A stretch of DNA of 64,000 bases from Bacteroidales bacterium (GCA_017395245.1 JAFPVR010000055.1:21579-85578), one strand, 5' to 3'; counted from the stretch's first letter, positions 1 to 9,275 are shown. Numbers and translations: made by a program. The notes: generated by a model not told the origin, from the sequence alone.

Positions 1-384
1 GTTTTCGGAAGAGACACCCAACATTTCAGACAGTTTGAGGATAATGTCGTCAATATACGGTTTCATCTTGGGTTTCTCCAACACAAGCGTGCAATCAAGG
101 TTGTTCACCATCCAATCCTTGGCATGGACAACCTCCACCACCCTTGCGAGCAACTGCATACTGTCGGCGTTTTTGTAGGTGTCGTCGGTGTCGGGGAACC
201 AAGTGCCGATGTCCTTCAAGCCCGCCGCGCCAAGCAAGGCATCGCACACGGCATGAAGGAGCACATCTCCGTCAGAATGCGCCGCCAATCCCAACTCGTA
301 TGGAATGGCTACGCCCCCGATGACCAACGGTCTATCAGGGGCGAACCTATGGGAATCATATCCAAATCCAACTCGAAAATCCAT
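1..384 (-). CDS. ispF: 2-C-methyl-D-erythritol 2,4-cyclodiphosphate synthase (3' end outside window)
   Basis: Cytosolic MEP-pathway enzyme that closes CDP-methylerythritol 2-phosphate to the cyclodiphosphate for isoprenoid synthesis. The protein starts MDFRVGFGYDSHRF, then AHSDGDVLLHAVCDALLGA; the family's metal ligands are present as D10, H12 and H44. 128 codons are visible out of roughly 160 usual for the family. The gene is last in the minus-strand run porU-porV-ispF. The same neighbourhood is known, from memory, in Porphyromonas gingivalis, so the order appears to be an old one. The start ATG at 384 is 11 bp from a heptanucleotide array that fills the gap after porV. Identification is firm; only the C-terminus is missing. 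Confidence 0.93.
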   Translation of the reverse strand, partial: MDFRVGFGYDSHRFAPDRPLVIGGVAIPYELGLAAHSDGDVLLHAVCDALLGAAGLKDIGTWFPDTDDTYKNADSMQLLARVVEVVHAKDWMVNNLDCTLVLEKPKMKPYIDDIILKLSEMLGVSSEN

Positions 385-394
385 TATTTAAAAT

Positions 395-422
395 GGTTAA
401 TGGTTATTGGTCATTGGTTATT
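395..422. repeat. Heptanucleotide array, GGTTATT type
   Basis: Four heptamers in exact 7-bp register (GGTTAAT, GGTTATT, GGTCATT, GGTTATT) fill the porV-ispF gap. On the minus strand each heptamer with its neighbour gives AATAACC-like units that carry TAA. The array at 9249 is of the same family. Confidence 0.8.
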
Positions 423-446
423 GAAGGTTTAGGGGCACCTTCAATC

Positions 447-1715
447 TTATTTTAAACGACCTTGTTTCTTGATCTCATCCTTGTTGGTGGAGACGAAATC
501 GAAGTTGAGGGTGAAGCGCAAGGTGTTGGCCAGCGGGTGATACTGCTTGGTGGCGATCAGGTAGGAGACATCGATACCGAAGATGCTGTACTTGATACCG
601 GCGCCAACGGAAAGGAACTGACGGTTGCCTTTGTACTGGCTTTCGTGGAAATAGCCGAGACGCACGAAAAAGAGGTTACGGTAGCTGTACTCAGCGCCCA
701 ACGCCCACATAATCTCACGCATCTCCTCCTTGAATCCAAGCGGTGCGTCATAGAACGACTGAATCATGCCCTGCGGCACGGAAACATCAGGGTTCATACC
801 GGCATTGATAACGGGGTTGCCGGCATTGTCATACACAATGTGTCCCGTCACGCTGTCGATCAAATAGATAGGATTTGTAGGGACCAACAGTTTGTTGATT
901 TCACCGTTGACAGCCAACTTGTTGTAGCCGTCGAAGTCCATCTCATAACCGATACCCAACTTGAGGTTGGTGGGCAAGAAGTCACGACGCAATGTTCCAG
1001 AGGAATAAGACATCTTATTGCCCATGTTGGAAATGCACAATCCGGCACGCAACGTGCTGTTCTCAAATGCTTTGACATCAAAATCCTGCTCGTAGAAGAG
1101 GGAGATGTCAGCGGCACCGGCCATACCAGCTCTTGTCTCCTCACCGCCCACAAACTGGCCGGCGGTCAGGTTGGAATAGATGAAGCGCGGCGTAATGGCG
1201 ATGGAGAGTTGGTCGATCAGCTTGCGTGAATAGGTGAAGTCGATGGCGAACTCATTGGGGTTCTGGGTGCTCATCAGCTGACCTTGGTCATCCATGAACT
1301 CAATGTCACCCAAGGAGAAGTAACGCAGCGACATGGCAATGGCGTCCATATCGGTGATGCGCCAATAACCGGCGAGGTAGGCCAGGTTGATATCGTTCAC
1401 CAACTGGCGCAACCAGGGGCTGTAAGAAACGCTGAAACCAAATTTGTTCTCATTGAAGACATACTTCGCAGGGTTGTAGCTTTGGGAGTTGGCGTCGGCG
1501 GAGGTGGCACATCCGATGTCACCCATAGCGCCGGCACGGCTGTCCGGAGCGATAGACAGGAACGGCACCGCCGTGGTGATGGCGTTCAGCTCCTGACCTG
1601 TCAGCTGGCCGGGGTTTAAGGCTCCTTTACTGTCCTGCGCGAAGACTCGCACGGTTGTAAAAAGTAGAACACAGGTTAAAACAGTAACTGTTTTTTTCAT
1701 AACTTGCTTGTTCAT
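447..1715 (-). CDS. porV: T9SS outer-membrane shuttle protein PorV (LptO)
   Basis: FadL-like beta-barrel that carries T9SS cargo from the translocon to the PorU sortase at the outer membrane. A signal peptide (MKKTVTVLTCVLLFTTVRVFA, cut before QD) is followed by ITTAVPFLSIAPDSRAGAMG, typical of the PorV N-terminus, and by amphipathic strands to the end. It lies directly downstream of porU on the same strand, the arrangement known for both genes in Porphyromonas and Flavobacterium. In-frame ATGs exist at 1763, 1715 and 1700; the two later ones place the signal peptide correctly, and 1715 against 1700 is undecided. Length is about 420 aa. Confidence 0.93.
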   Translation of the reverse strand: MNKQVMKKTVTVLTCVLLFTTVRVFAQDSKGALNPGQLTGQELNAITTAVPFLSIAPDSRAGAMGDIGCATSADANSQSYNPAKYVFNENKFGFSVSYSPWLRQLVNDINLAYLAGYWRITDMDAIAMSLRYFSLGDIEFMDDQGQLMSTQNPNEFAIDFTYSRKLIDQLSIAITPRFIYSNLTAGQFVGGEETRAGMAGAADISLFYEQDFDVKAFENSTLRAGLCISNMGNKMSYSSGTLRRDFLPTNLKLGIGYEMDFDGYNKLAVNGEINKLLVPTNPIYLIDSVTGHIVYDNAGNPVINAGMNPDVSVPQGMIQSFYDAPLGFKEEMREIMWALGAEYSYRNLFFVRLGYFHESQYKGNRQFLSVGAGIKYSIFGIDVSYLIATKQYHPLANTLRFTLNFDFVSTNKDEIKKQGRLK

Positions 1716-1829
1716 TGGTAGTTTTGAGTTTTTATAACTTGTTAATACTATAATTAATTCCAAAAAAAACTATGCGTTAACGGCCTTTCGTCTGTTTTAT
1801 TATATCCATCGAAAAAAAATTTTTCATGG

Positions 1830-4800
1830 TCACAAAATCACCAGTTTCTCAATCGTTTCGGCGGTCTGGCCGTCTTGGTTTTTCACGCGAACACGATAGA
1901 GGTAGGTGCCTTTCGCCAACTTGTCGCCATAGTCGTCCAAACCGTCCCAGGAGATGGCCCGACAACGGTTTCCTTCCATGTACTGACTGTCGTACAGCGT
2001 TTTAACCAACTTGCCGGAAATCGTATAGATATTGACTTGGATGTCGAACGTGCCGCCGGGCTGGTTGTGCTCAAAATAGAAGTCGGTGTGCGTGGTGAAC
2101 GGATTCGGATAGTTCAGCACATGGCTCAACTCGAATTTGTCCTCACTCACCACCCGGAAAGTCAGCTCCTGCTCTGCACTGTTGTTGTTGACATCCCACG
2201 CCCGCACGGAAATCGTATGCTCGCCGGGAGCCAGTTCACTCAGCTGATAACGAACTGTACCGCAGTTGAAACTGTCCTTTTCGGTCTGGTAATAGTCGTT
2301 CAGCACAATCTTGGAGCCCGAATTGCGGTCCAGCACACCCGTCAGGTCGTGCCCAATACCGTTCCCGGTGGTGTTGATGCCGAAGTTGTCGGAAATCTTG
2401 GCAATCAACGTCGGGCTCGTGCCGGTGACACCTCCGTTGACAAAGTTCTCGTCGTTCATAAAAAGCTCTATCACAGGACATTCGTCATCTTGAATACCGT
2501 TGGTGTCCATACCGCCGATGATGAAATCCGTGAACGCGCCCGACGCATCCTCATGGTCGGCCCGGGCGTAATAGCTGATTCGCCCATTCCCAAAGCTATA
2601 GTCGATGTCCTTGGGTACGTAGAAGGAGAACTTGAAGCGCCCGTCCTTGACCGACACATTGCCCTTGAAGAGGATGCTTTTCTGCACCTCGAACTCGAAC
2701 GGCTCATAATACGGGGCAGGGTCGTTGATCAAGGTGGTGGCCATCACTTTCTTGTCATAAACAGACGGGAACAATGTCCCGTTGAAAGCCGTGAGTGTCT
2801 GCAAGTTATCGTCCGTCACACGGCCGCAGACCGTCACCTTCGACAGGGCGCGCACCGTGTCGGTGGCATTTCCCACCGCCTGCGCGTTGATGGAGTCGGT
2901 GACAATATTATATTTAGGTACGGACAATTTGATGGAGGGGTCGCCAAACATGACGAACATGCAAAGGTCATTGCCCTTTCCGCCCGACGGTGCGCCACTC
3001 AGGTTTTTCGCCTTTCGATGCAAATCGCTTATCGACAAATAGTTGCCGTTCTCATCCTTCTGAAACATCTGCGTGAAGAAATTGCGACCGAAAATGTTGT
3101 TCGGCAGCGACCACGCCTCGCGCGCGGCAGCAATAACCGCCACAGGACCGCCCTCGTTGCTGAAGAACATGAGGTCTGAGGGAGACTGGATTATCCGATC
3201 GTAAAAGGCGAAGGTGCAGGACAGCGAAATGAGGCCCGGCATGTTGTATTTGTTGTTCCAACGGCTGATGTCGGAGTTCTCCAGGATGCGCTCCGCCGCC
3301 CAGCCGTCCTTCCCGCTGTGCCCTATATACATATAGAACAACGCGCCTCGGTTCATCCGGTTGTTGATGTCGGTCACCGCGTCGGGGTAGCGTTGCCCGC
3401 CGGCATTGGACACCTGCTGGTAAGCGTCGAGGTAGATCTTGTCGAAATTGATGTTCGGGTTGTACTGCGCCACCTTCTCGGTGAAGAGGTCCGCATTGGA
3501 GACGAAATCGTTGTGCTCCTCATCATCCGCCACAAATGCCATGATGTTGCGCCAGTCGCCGAAGTTGGAAATCTGCGACGAATTTTCCGACACGAGGTTC
3601 CGCTTTTCGGTGTACCGGATGCTCTTGTCCACCGCCACAGCCGCCTGCGACACACTCGTGCAAGGGAAACGGCCAATGCCCAAATCGTACAAGCCATCGC
3701 CGTTGTAGCCTTCACCTTCGTCAAGCAATCCTAACGCGTCATCATTGGTGTATTGGGCTCGAATGTCAGATATGTACTTGTACTGCGGCATCGACATGTC
3801 GCCTACATATTCCACATTGTATTGGAAATTAGGTACATAAATCGCCGTTCCTTGCGCCCTTCCCCGAAAATCGTAGCTCGGACGACCAAACAGCAGCAGG
3901 TACTTGGGATAGGCTTTGTTGGTGCGGTCGTAAATCATCCGCATATAGTTGCGGATGGCGATAGGATCCTGCGAGCCGCTGGAAAACTCGTTGTAGACCT
4001 GCTGCGGGGTGACAACCTTCACGCTCAGTCCGTCATTCTCGGCACGAAACTGCGCCAATCGGTTGGCCTGCTGCAAGAAATCGGGATGCGCCACAATCAC
4101 CATATCGACGTTGCCCGTACCATGCAAATTTTGATTGGATACAGATGACAACGGATTAACAGTCAAATAGTTGGTTCCGTCAAAGGCAATAAACTCGCGC
4201 AGACTGTCCGTGTGGGCTTTGAAATGGGAACCTTGTCCGTCACCTGTAAGGGCAAGGCGCACAGATTGCGACGGGTCGGTGACATCCCAAACGGAAGCGG
4301 AGGCACTGACACTCTGCAAGTTGAACTGTGTGACATTGCCGACACCGACCGTCGAGAGGTTGCGGAAGGCGGTCTGCCCGCCACGCAGGGTCAGCGCACA
4401 GGGCACCTCGACCTCAATCCAGTCGAGATAGCCCACCGAGGAAGAGGTCGGCTTGTTGTAGGTCAGCTGCACATCCAAATCCCGCGACGCAGCGTTGAAC
4501 GACAGGTCGCCGGTGGTGATGCAGACCAGCAGGGAGCCGCTGGTGGCACGCAGGTTGAAGCTGCCCGCCGCCACCTGGTTGACTTTGCCCTGGAAGTTAG
4601 AGACCGTGGAAGCCGAAGCGGCCGCCCGCACCGACAATCGGCCTTGCCCCGTGGGCACTCCCGGAAGCCGGAAGTAATAGTCGTGCGACAGCGTTATGTC
4701 GTAACGGTCGCCGAACCAGGTTTTCCCCGACTCGCTCAAATTGATGGCATCCTCCTCAAAGAAGCCGAAGTAAGTGAAATCCTGAACCGTCTTATTGGCA

Positions 4801-5717
4801 TTAAGGCTCTCGTTGTCAACCGTTTGCATACGTTTTTTCGTCCCAACACCCGGGGTCTGCGTCACAAAGTAGTATGAATCATCGGAATAGATGTTGTAGG
4901 CGTGTGTAAACCGCTGACTGGCTGAATCATAGCTGACACGATGGGGCGACAGTCCATAGAAGAGGAAGTAGTCGCCGTTGTCAAAGGAGCCGTCACCGCC
5001 GTCGTGCATCTCCAAGGGCAGTTCCGACAAGTCGTCCACACGCGGATCGTCGTTGCGTTCGGACAGCATCATGCCGCCGTTGCCGAAAACCGCAAGCTGG
5101 GACGATGTGATAGGCGATGACATCCCCATTGCTGTAAGATCCTGATACGTAACTTTATAGACACCCGTCTCCGTCAGCGAGAACTGATACCACTGGCCGG
5201 TGGCGAGCACCGACTGCGCAGCATACCCCCGAGTGCCCTTACGGGCTTTCGCATTCATGCCGGTGATTTCCAAGGTCACGGAGGTCAACTTCTGGTAGCG
5301 GCCGGGGGCGGTCTCCACGATTGGAATGAAATAGAGCCGCGCAAAGACGTCATGGCGGTCGTAAGCAGAACTTATTTCATACTTAACAGATTGATTATGA
5401 AAATCTTGAGGCACAAGTGCCGCCTCTTGTGCGGTCATCTCCTCAAACTCCTGCGACACCACCTTGACATTGTAGTCGGAGAAAAAAATATCAACAGGGA
5501 TGGCCTCATAAAAAACCGGCAGATCGGGGAAATCATATCCGTAAGTGGCGTTTTCGAAGGTGAGAAACGTCTGTTGGGAACCGTCCGAGAAGGTGTTCTG
5601 GAAGGGTTCTCCCCAGCGGATTGAATATTTTTTTTGTATCGTTTGTGCCTGAATATCAACGATTTGAAAACTTACTAAAATAAAAATTACAATCTGTACC
5701 CAAGATTTCTTTGTCAT
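1830..5717 (-). CDS. porU: T9SS sortase PorU, gingipain-type (C25) cysteine peptidase
   Basis: Cell-surface sortase that removes the C-terminal sorting domain of T9SS cargo and helps attach it to A-LPS. The 1295-aa protein has a signal peptide, a long beta-rich N-terminal region, a C25 peptidase core and a C-terminal type A sorting-like domain (LNYPNPFTTHTDFYF to KLVIL). The catalytic pair is visible as H800 in YMYIGHSGKDGW and C834 in GLISLSCTFAFYD, spaced as in gingipains. It is the first gene of the run porU-porV-ispF; its start faces porP across 138 bp. It is somewhat longer than the roughly 1160-aa P. gingivalis protein. Confidence 0.95.
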   Translation of the reverse strand: MTKKSWVQIVIFILVSFQIVDIQAQTIQKKYSIRWGEPFQNTFSDGSQQTFLTFENATYGYDFPDLPVFYEAIPVDIFFSDYNVKVVSQEFEEMTAQEAALVPQDFHNQSVKYEISSAYDRHDVFARLYFIPIVETAPGRYQKLTSVTLEITGMNAKARKGTRGYAAQSVLATGQWYQFSLTETGVYKVTYQDLTAMGMSSPITSSQLAVFGNGGMMLSERNDDPRVDDLSELPLEMHDGGDGSFDNGDYFLFYGLSPHRVSYDSASQRFTHAYNIYSDDSYYFVTQTPGVGTKKRMQTVDNESLNANKTVQDFTYFGFFEEDAINLSESGKTWFGDRYDITLSHDYYFRLPGVPTGQGRLSVRAAASASTVSNFQGKVNQVAAGSFNLRATSGSLLVCITTGDLSFNAASRDLDVQLTYNKPTSSSVGYLDWIEVEVPCALTLRGGQTAFRNLSTVGVGNVTQFNLQSVSASASVWDVTDPSQSVRLALTGDGQGSHFKAHTDSLREFIAFDGTNYLTVNPLSSVSNQNLHGTGNVDMVIVAHPDFLQQANRLAQFRAENDGLSVKVVTPQQVYNEFSSGSQDPIAIRNYMRMIYDRTNKAYPKYLLLFGRPSYDFRGRAQGTAIYVPNFQYNVEYVGDMSMPQYKYISDIRAQYTNDDALGLLDEGEGYNGDGLYDLGIGRFPCTSVSQAAVAVDKSIRYTEKRNLVSENSSQISNFGDWRNIMAFVADDEEHNDFVSNADLFTEKVAQYNPNINFDKIYLDAYQQVSNAGGQRYPDAVTDINNRMNRGALFYMYIGHSGKDGWAAERILENSDISRWNNKYNMPGLISLSCTFAFYDRIIQSPSDLMFFSNEGGPVAVIAAAREAWSLPNNIFGRNFFTQMFQKDENGNYLSISDLHRKAKNLSGAPSGGKGNDLCMFVMFGDPSIKLSVPKYNIVTDSINAQAVGNATDTVRALSKVTVCGRVTDDNLQTLTAFNGTLFPSVYDKKVMATTLINDPAPYYEPFEFEVQKSILFKGNVSVKDGRFKFSFYVPKDIDYSFGNGRISYYARADHEDASGAFTDFIIGGMDTNGIQDDECPVIELFMNDENFVNGGVTGTSPTLIAKISDNFGINTTGNGIGHDLTGVLDRNSGSKIVLNDYYQTEKDSFNCGTVRYQLSELAPGEHTISVRAWDVNNNSAEQELTFRVVSEDKFELSHVLNYPNPFTTHTDFYFEHNQPGGTFDIQVNIYTISGKLVKTLYDSQYMEGNRCRAISWDGLDDYGDKLAKGTYLYRVRVKNQDGQTAETIEKLVIL

Positions 5718-5825
5718 TTTCCGTTATTTAAGTGTGAACCTCACAATAATCCATAACGAAATGACGTTGTAATTATTGCAGGAAAAATTGTAACAAAAAA
5801 GAGGTCAAAGCGTTTAATAATTTTG

Positions 5826-5833
5826 TATCTTTG
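5826..5833 (+). promoter_or_regulatory. -7 promoter box (TATCTTTG) before porP
   Basis: Matches the Bacteroidota TAnnTTTG -7 element and ends 22 bp before the porP ATG. No convincing TTTG -33 box lies at the usual distance. Confidence 0.6.
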
Positions 5834-5855
5834 CCCGCTATAAATATAAACGAAT

Positions 5856-6935
5856 ATGAATAAACGAATTGTTGTCATAATCACTGTCGTATTGGCCTTT
5901 GCAGGTTTTCGTGTGTCCGCGCAGGATGCACTGTTTTCGCAATATTATGCCAACCCGCTCTATTTGAACCCGGCATTCGCGGGCACCAACGTCTGTCCGC
6001 GCCTGGCATTCAACTTCCGCGACCAGTGGCCGTCGGCTCCGGGAACGTTCATGACCTTCACGGGTTCCTACGACGAACATTTCGACAAGTTGTCGGGCGG
6101 TATCGGCGTTTTGCTGTTCGGCGACCGCGCCGGTGAGGGCGGCATCATCAACACCTACACGGCCAGCGTGATGTACTCCTTCAAACTGAAGGTTTCCAAG
6201 AATTTCAATATGCGCTTCGCCTTGCAGGCCACCTACGAGAACCGCAGCCTCAACTGGGAGAATCTCGTTTTCGGCGACATGATCGACCCCAAGTACGGTG
6301 TCATCTATCAGACCGCCGAAATCCAGCCTAACCAGCTGACTATCCACTCGTTTGACATGGCCGCCGGCTTCTTGGGCTACACCCCGCACTTCTACTTCGG
6401 CGTGGCTGCCCACCACATCGTGCCCATCATCGGTGCCAGAGGCTTCATCTCCAACGGCTTGGGCGCCTACGACTACCGTCCCGTGAAGTGGACCGCACAC
6501 GTCGGCGGTTACTTCGACCTCAAACGCAAAAGTAAGAAAGAGACTTCTTTCGGCGATATTTCCATCAGTCCGAACTTCATCTACCAACACCAGCAGAACT
6601 TCAACTACTTCAGCGAGGGTTTCTACCTCAACTTCTACCCGTTCACCCTCGGCATGTGGCTGCGCCACGGCCTCACCTACAAAGGCGAAGTGTTCATGGG
6701 CACCGACACGCTCGGACAACCCATCACCCAGCCTATCTCCTATCACAATATGGATGCTTTCATCGTGATGTTCGGCGTAGAATACGAATGGTTCAAAGTG
6801 GCCTACTCGTATGACGCAACTATCAGTAAATTAGCCAACTACTCCGGCGGTGCGCACGAGGTCTCCCTGCAGTTCCTCCTGCCCTGCCCCAACAAGCGCA
6901 AAGCCTTGAAAGACCTCAACTGTCCGTCTTTCTAA
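5856..6935 (+). CDS. porP: PorP/SprF family outer-membrane protein
   Basis: A 359-aa beta-barrel of the PorP/SprF family, which docks T9SS or gliding components at the outer membrane. The signal peptide ends ...VSAQD and leads into ALFSQYYANPLYLNPAFAGT, the family hallmark. Regularly spaced aromatic strands follow. It is transcribed away from porU and is followed 44 bp later by gldJ. In P. gingivalis PorP is linked to porK-L-M-N; here the L, M and N genes are absent from the locus, so this copy may serve a particular set of cargo (as SprF does) instead of being the core PorP. Family firm, exact orthology not. Confidence 0.88.
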   Translation: MNKRIVVIITVVLAFAGFRVSAQDALFSQYYANPLYLNPAFAGTNVCPRLAFNFRDQWPSAPGTFMTFTGSYDEHFDKLSGGIGVLLFGDRAGEGGIINTYTASVMYSFKLKVSKNFNMRFALQATYENRSLNWENLVFGDMIDPKYGVIYQTAEIQPNQLTIHSFDMAAGFLGYTPHFYFGVAAHHIVPIIGARGFISNGLGAYDYRPVKWTAHVGGYFDLKRKSKKETSFGDISISPNFIYQHQQNFNYFSEGFYLNFYPFTLGMWLRHGLTYKGEVFMGTDTLGQPITQPISYHNMDAFIVMFGVEYEWFKVAYSYDATISKLANYSGGAHEVSLQFLLPCPNKRKALKDLNCPSF

Positions 6936-6979
6936 CACTTTAGAATTCAGAATATTAAAATCGAAAAACAGTTTAAGAA

Positions 6980-8488
6980 ATGAATACAGCAAAGAAATTA
7001 TTAGGATTGTTCACTATCGCAGCGCTGCTGATAGGAATGTCTTCCTGTAAGAAACAGAAATCCGCCACCACGGGCTGGAACTACAACGATGCCAAGAACG
7101 GCGGTTTCGAGGTGGCGCCGTTTGAGGAGCAGGCCACCGGTCCCGGCCTCGTCTTCATCGAGGGCGGTAGCTTTGTGATGGGCCAGATGGAAGAGGACGT
7201 GATGAAGGACTGGAATAACACGCCCCGCCGCGTCTCAGTCGCCTCTTTCTATATGGATGAGTGCGAAATCGCAAATGTTGACTACCTCGAATATCTCTAC
7301 TGGCTGGAGCGCGTCTTCATCCCGCAGGATTTGAAAGTGGTGTATGACAACGCCATGCCCGACGAGGCCGTTTGGCGCGATCGTCTGGGCTACAACGAGC
7401 CCCAGGTGGAATACTACTTCCGCCACCCTGCCTTCCGCTTCTATCCGGTGGTGGGCGTGAGCTGGCTGCAGGCCACAAACTATGCCGCCTGGCGTACCGA
7501 CCGCGTCAACGAGCAGATTCTGGTGGACCGTGGCTATATTGAGTTCGCCGAGACTCCCTCCGCCGAAGGTTACTTCAACACTGATGCCTACCTGACCTAC
7601 GAATCCTACGAGGCTGAAGGTCAAAAACGTCTGCGCTACATCTCCAGCGGCGAATACCGCAACGTGAAGATGGAAGACGGCATCCTGCTGCCCAAGTACC
7701 GCCTCCCCACCGAGGCTGAATGGGAGTACGCCGCCTTCAGCACCGTCGGCAACACCCTCAACGAGCGCGTGCTTGAGCGCAAGGTCTATCCGTGGAACGG
7801 CTCACAGCTGCGTTCCGAAGACAAGAAATACTACGGCGACTTCATGAACAACATCCGCCGTGGCCGTGGCGACTACATGGGTGTCGCCAGCTCCCTCAAC
7901 GACAACGGCTTCTACACCAAGGAGGTCAAGTCCGACTGGCCCAACGATTACGGCCTCTACCAAATGGGCGGCAACGTGTCCGAATGGGTCATGGATGTCT
8001 ATCGTCAAACCTCCCACGACGACGTGACCGAATACAATCCGTTCCGTGGTAACTACTTCGAAACCAAGAAACTGTTGGAAGATGGTACGGTTGCCGAGCG
8101 TGACAGTGTGGGTAGAATCCCGATGGTTCCCGTCTCTGACTTCAAGAACGACCGCCGCCGCAACTACCGCGCCGCCGACAACAAGAACTATCTCGACGGT
8201 GACTGGCAGTCCCTCAAGGACATGGACGACTGGAAGAACGCCACTACCAGCGAGGAAGCCACCGACAGAATGTACGCGAAAACCAACGCCAACTACGACT
8301 TCTCCCTCGTCGGCGACCGCGCCCGCGTTTACAAAGGCGGTTCCTGGAAGGACATTCCTTACTGGTCTTCCCCCGGCGCAAGACGTTACCTCGACGAAGA
8401 CGAAGCCACCGATTACATCGGTTTCCGCTGCGCCATGGCTCGCGTGGGTACACAGACCCAAGGCGCCAAAGCCAGCAAAAACAGGTAA
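6980..8488 (+). CDS. gldJ: Gliding/T9SS lipoprotein GldJ (GldK/PorK relative)
   Basis: A 502-aa lipoprotein with a formylglycine-generating-enzyme (sulfatase-modifying) fold. The signal ends IGMSSC, giving an acylated Cys. TGWNYNDAKNGGFE then EGGSFVMGQM opens the fold; LPTEAEWEYA, MGGNVSEWVMDVYR and IGFRCAMARVG close it. GldJ in Flavobacterium johnsoniae is needed for gliding and T9SS stability and, from memory, lies next to porU-porV; here it lies across the divergent promoter from that pair, which favours GldJ over the paralogue GldK/PorK. A strong terminator follows. Catalytic activity as an FGE is not expected from this subfamily. Confidence 0.8.
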   Translation: MNTAKKLLGLFTIAALLIGMSSCKKQKSATTGWNYNDAKNGGFEVAPFEEQATGPGLVFIEGGSFVMGQMEEDVMKDWNNTPRRVSVASFYMDECEIANVDYLEYLYWLERVFIPQDLKVVYDNAMPDEAVWRDRLGYNEPQVEYYFRHPAFRFYPVVGVSWLQATNYAAWRTDRVNEQILVDRGYIEFAETPSAEGYFNTDAYLTYESYEAEGQKRLRYISSGEYRNVKMEDGILLPKYRLPTEAEWEYAAFSTVGNTLNERVLERKVYPWNGSQLRSEDKKYYGDFMNNIRRGRGDYMGVASSLNDNGFYTKEVKSDWPNDYGLYQMGGNVSEWVMDVYRQTSHDDVTEYNPFRGNYFETKKLLEDGTVAERDSVGRIPMVPVSDFKNDRRRNYRAADNKNYLDGDWQSLKDMDDWKNATTSEEATDRMYAKTNANYDFSLVGDRARVYKGGSWKDIPYWSSPGARRYLDEDEATDYIGFRCAMARVGTQTQGAKASKNR

Positions 8489-8512
8489 TATTTCCATTAA
8501 CAATATAAAAAC

Positions 8513-8550
8513 GGACCTCTTTCCCTTCGGAAGGAGGTCCATTTGTTTTT
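8513..8550 (+). terminator. Rho-independent terminator after gldJ
   Basis: Stem GGACCTC...GAGGTCC extended by TTCC/GGAA, followed by a T-rich run, 25 bp after the gldJ stop. Confidence 0.8.
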
Positions 8551-8725
8551 GGAGCTTCGGCATTCTTGCCGAAGGCTTTTCGATAGGAGCTTCGGCATTC
8601 TTGCCGCAGGCTTTTCGATAGGAGCTTCGGCATTCTTGCCGAAGGCTTTTCGATAGGAGCTTCGGCATTCTTGCCGAAGGCTTTCCGATAGGAGCTTCGA
8701 CATTCTTGTCGCAGGTTTTTCAACA
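8551..8725. repeat. Five tandem 35-bp hairpin units (family B)
   Basis: Units begin at 8551, 8586, 8621, 8656 and 8691. Each is GGAG plus the hairpin CTTCGGCATTCTTGCCGAAG plus a spacer GCTTTTCGATA. The fifth unit has CGACA...TGTCG, a paired change that keeps the stem. With the element at 8726 it fills almost the whole 304-bp gap between gldJ and the META lipoprotein gene; nothing coding is convincing there. Confidence 0.9.
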
Positions 8726-8780
8726 GTAGCGCCACCTCTCGTGGCGGCTTGTTTTGCGGCAGGAATGCCGCGGCTCCTAA
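8726..8780. repeat. Paired-hairpin element (family B)
   Basis: Two hairpins, GCCAC-ctctc-GTGGC and GCGGCA-ggaa-TGCCGC, joined by a TTGTTTT linker and ending in CTCCTAA. The architecture matches the element at 15363 and directly abuts the tandem array. Confidence 0.7.
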
Positions 8781-8792
8781 GACACCGCCATG

Positions 8793-9248
8793 TTATTCCA
8801 CTTTGCTCAGATCGACACCGGTGAAACGCATCACCTCCTGATCGCCCTCGAAGAGGATAAGCTCCTCGCCCACAATCTCATAACGGGTGATGTCGCGCTT
8901 CAGCGCCTGCATAAACTTCCGTTCCACGCCCATGTTTTGGCAGAGGCGCTTGGTGGCACCCTGAAACTCAAGGGTCATCTTATGCTTTTTGTTGATGGAA
9001 TACGTTCCGAAAAAGGTGTTACACCCAAGGTTACCCTGGATGTTGTCAGCAGTGTCGAACGTGATGAACGGGCGCAGGGCAAAGTCCGCGCCTATCTCAA
9101 CACCGCCTAACTTGACGAGATTCCATTGCGTCCCGACGAGAGGATAATGCTCGTCGCTCACGCTTTTCTTGGAGGTTTTGCAGCCGCACCCAGCGAGAAT
9201 CAAGGTTATTGCCACAGCGGCTAAAGCGTAATGTCTCATATTTGTCAT
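8793..9248 (-). CDS. META-domain (HslJ-like) lipoprotein
   Basis: A 151-aa predicted lipoprotein (LILAGC lipobox at residues 16-21 of MTNMRHYAL...) with one META domain: VGTQWNLVKLGGVEI, then NIQGNLGCNTFFGTY and the closing EVMRFTGVDL. Members of this family in E. coli (HslJ) are heat-induced and linked to novobiocin resistance; the molecular role is unknown. It is the last gene of the minus-strand run EnvC-like-engB-META. Its ATG at 9248 touches the edge of a heptamer array that also holds the engB stop; a second ATG at 9239 is equally possible. Confidence 0.85.
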   Translation of the reverse strand: MTNMRHYALAAVAITLILAGCGCKTSKKSVSDEHYPLVGTQWNLVKLGGVEIGADFALRPFITFDTADNIQGNLGCNTFFGTYSINKKHKMTLEFQGATKRLCQNMGVERKFMQALKRDITRYEIVGEELILFEGDQEVMRFTGVDLSKVE

Positions 9249-9275
9249 GGGTTATGGGTTATTGGTTATTGGATT
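9249..9275. repeat. Heptanucleotide array, GGTTATT type
   Basis: Units GGGTTAT, GGGTTAT, TGGTTAT and TGGATTG (last truncated by one base) run from the META lipoprotein start into the end of engB. The engB stop codon (9266-9268) is inside the third unit. Confidence 0.8.

Noticed and set aside
6980-8488. Active formylglycine-generating enzyme
   Set aside because: Lipoprotein of the gliding GldJ/K subfamily in a T9SS locus; no paired active-site cysteines recognised.
8551-8725. Possible CRISPR array
   Set aside because: Units are directly tandem with identical 'spacers', and no cas gene is near.
8244-8735. Repetitive protein frames (SKSLRQECRS units) on the minus strand
   Set aside because: Open only because the 35-bp hairpin array is read through; different frames give similar chains, and the array is a DNA repeat.
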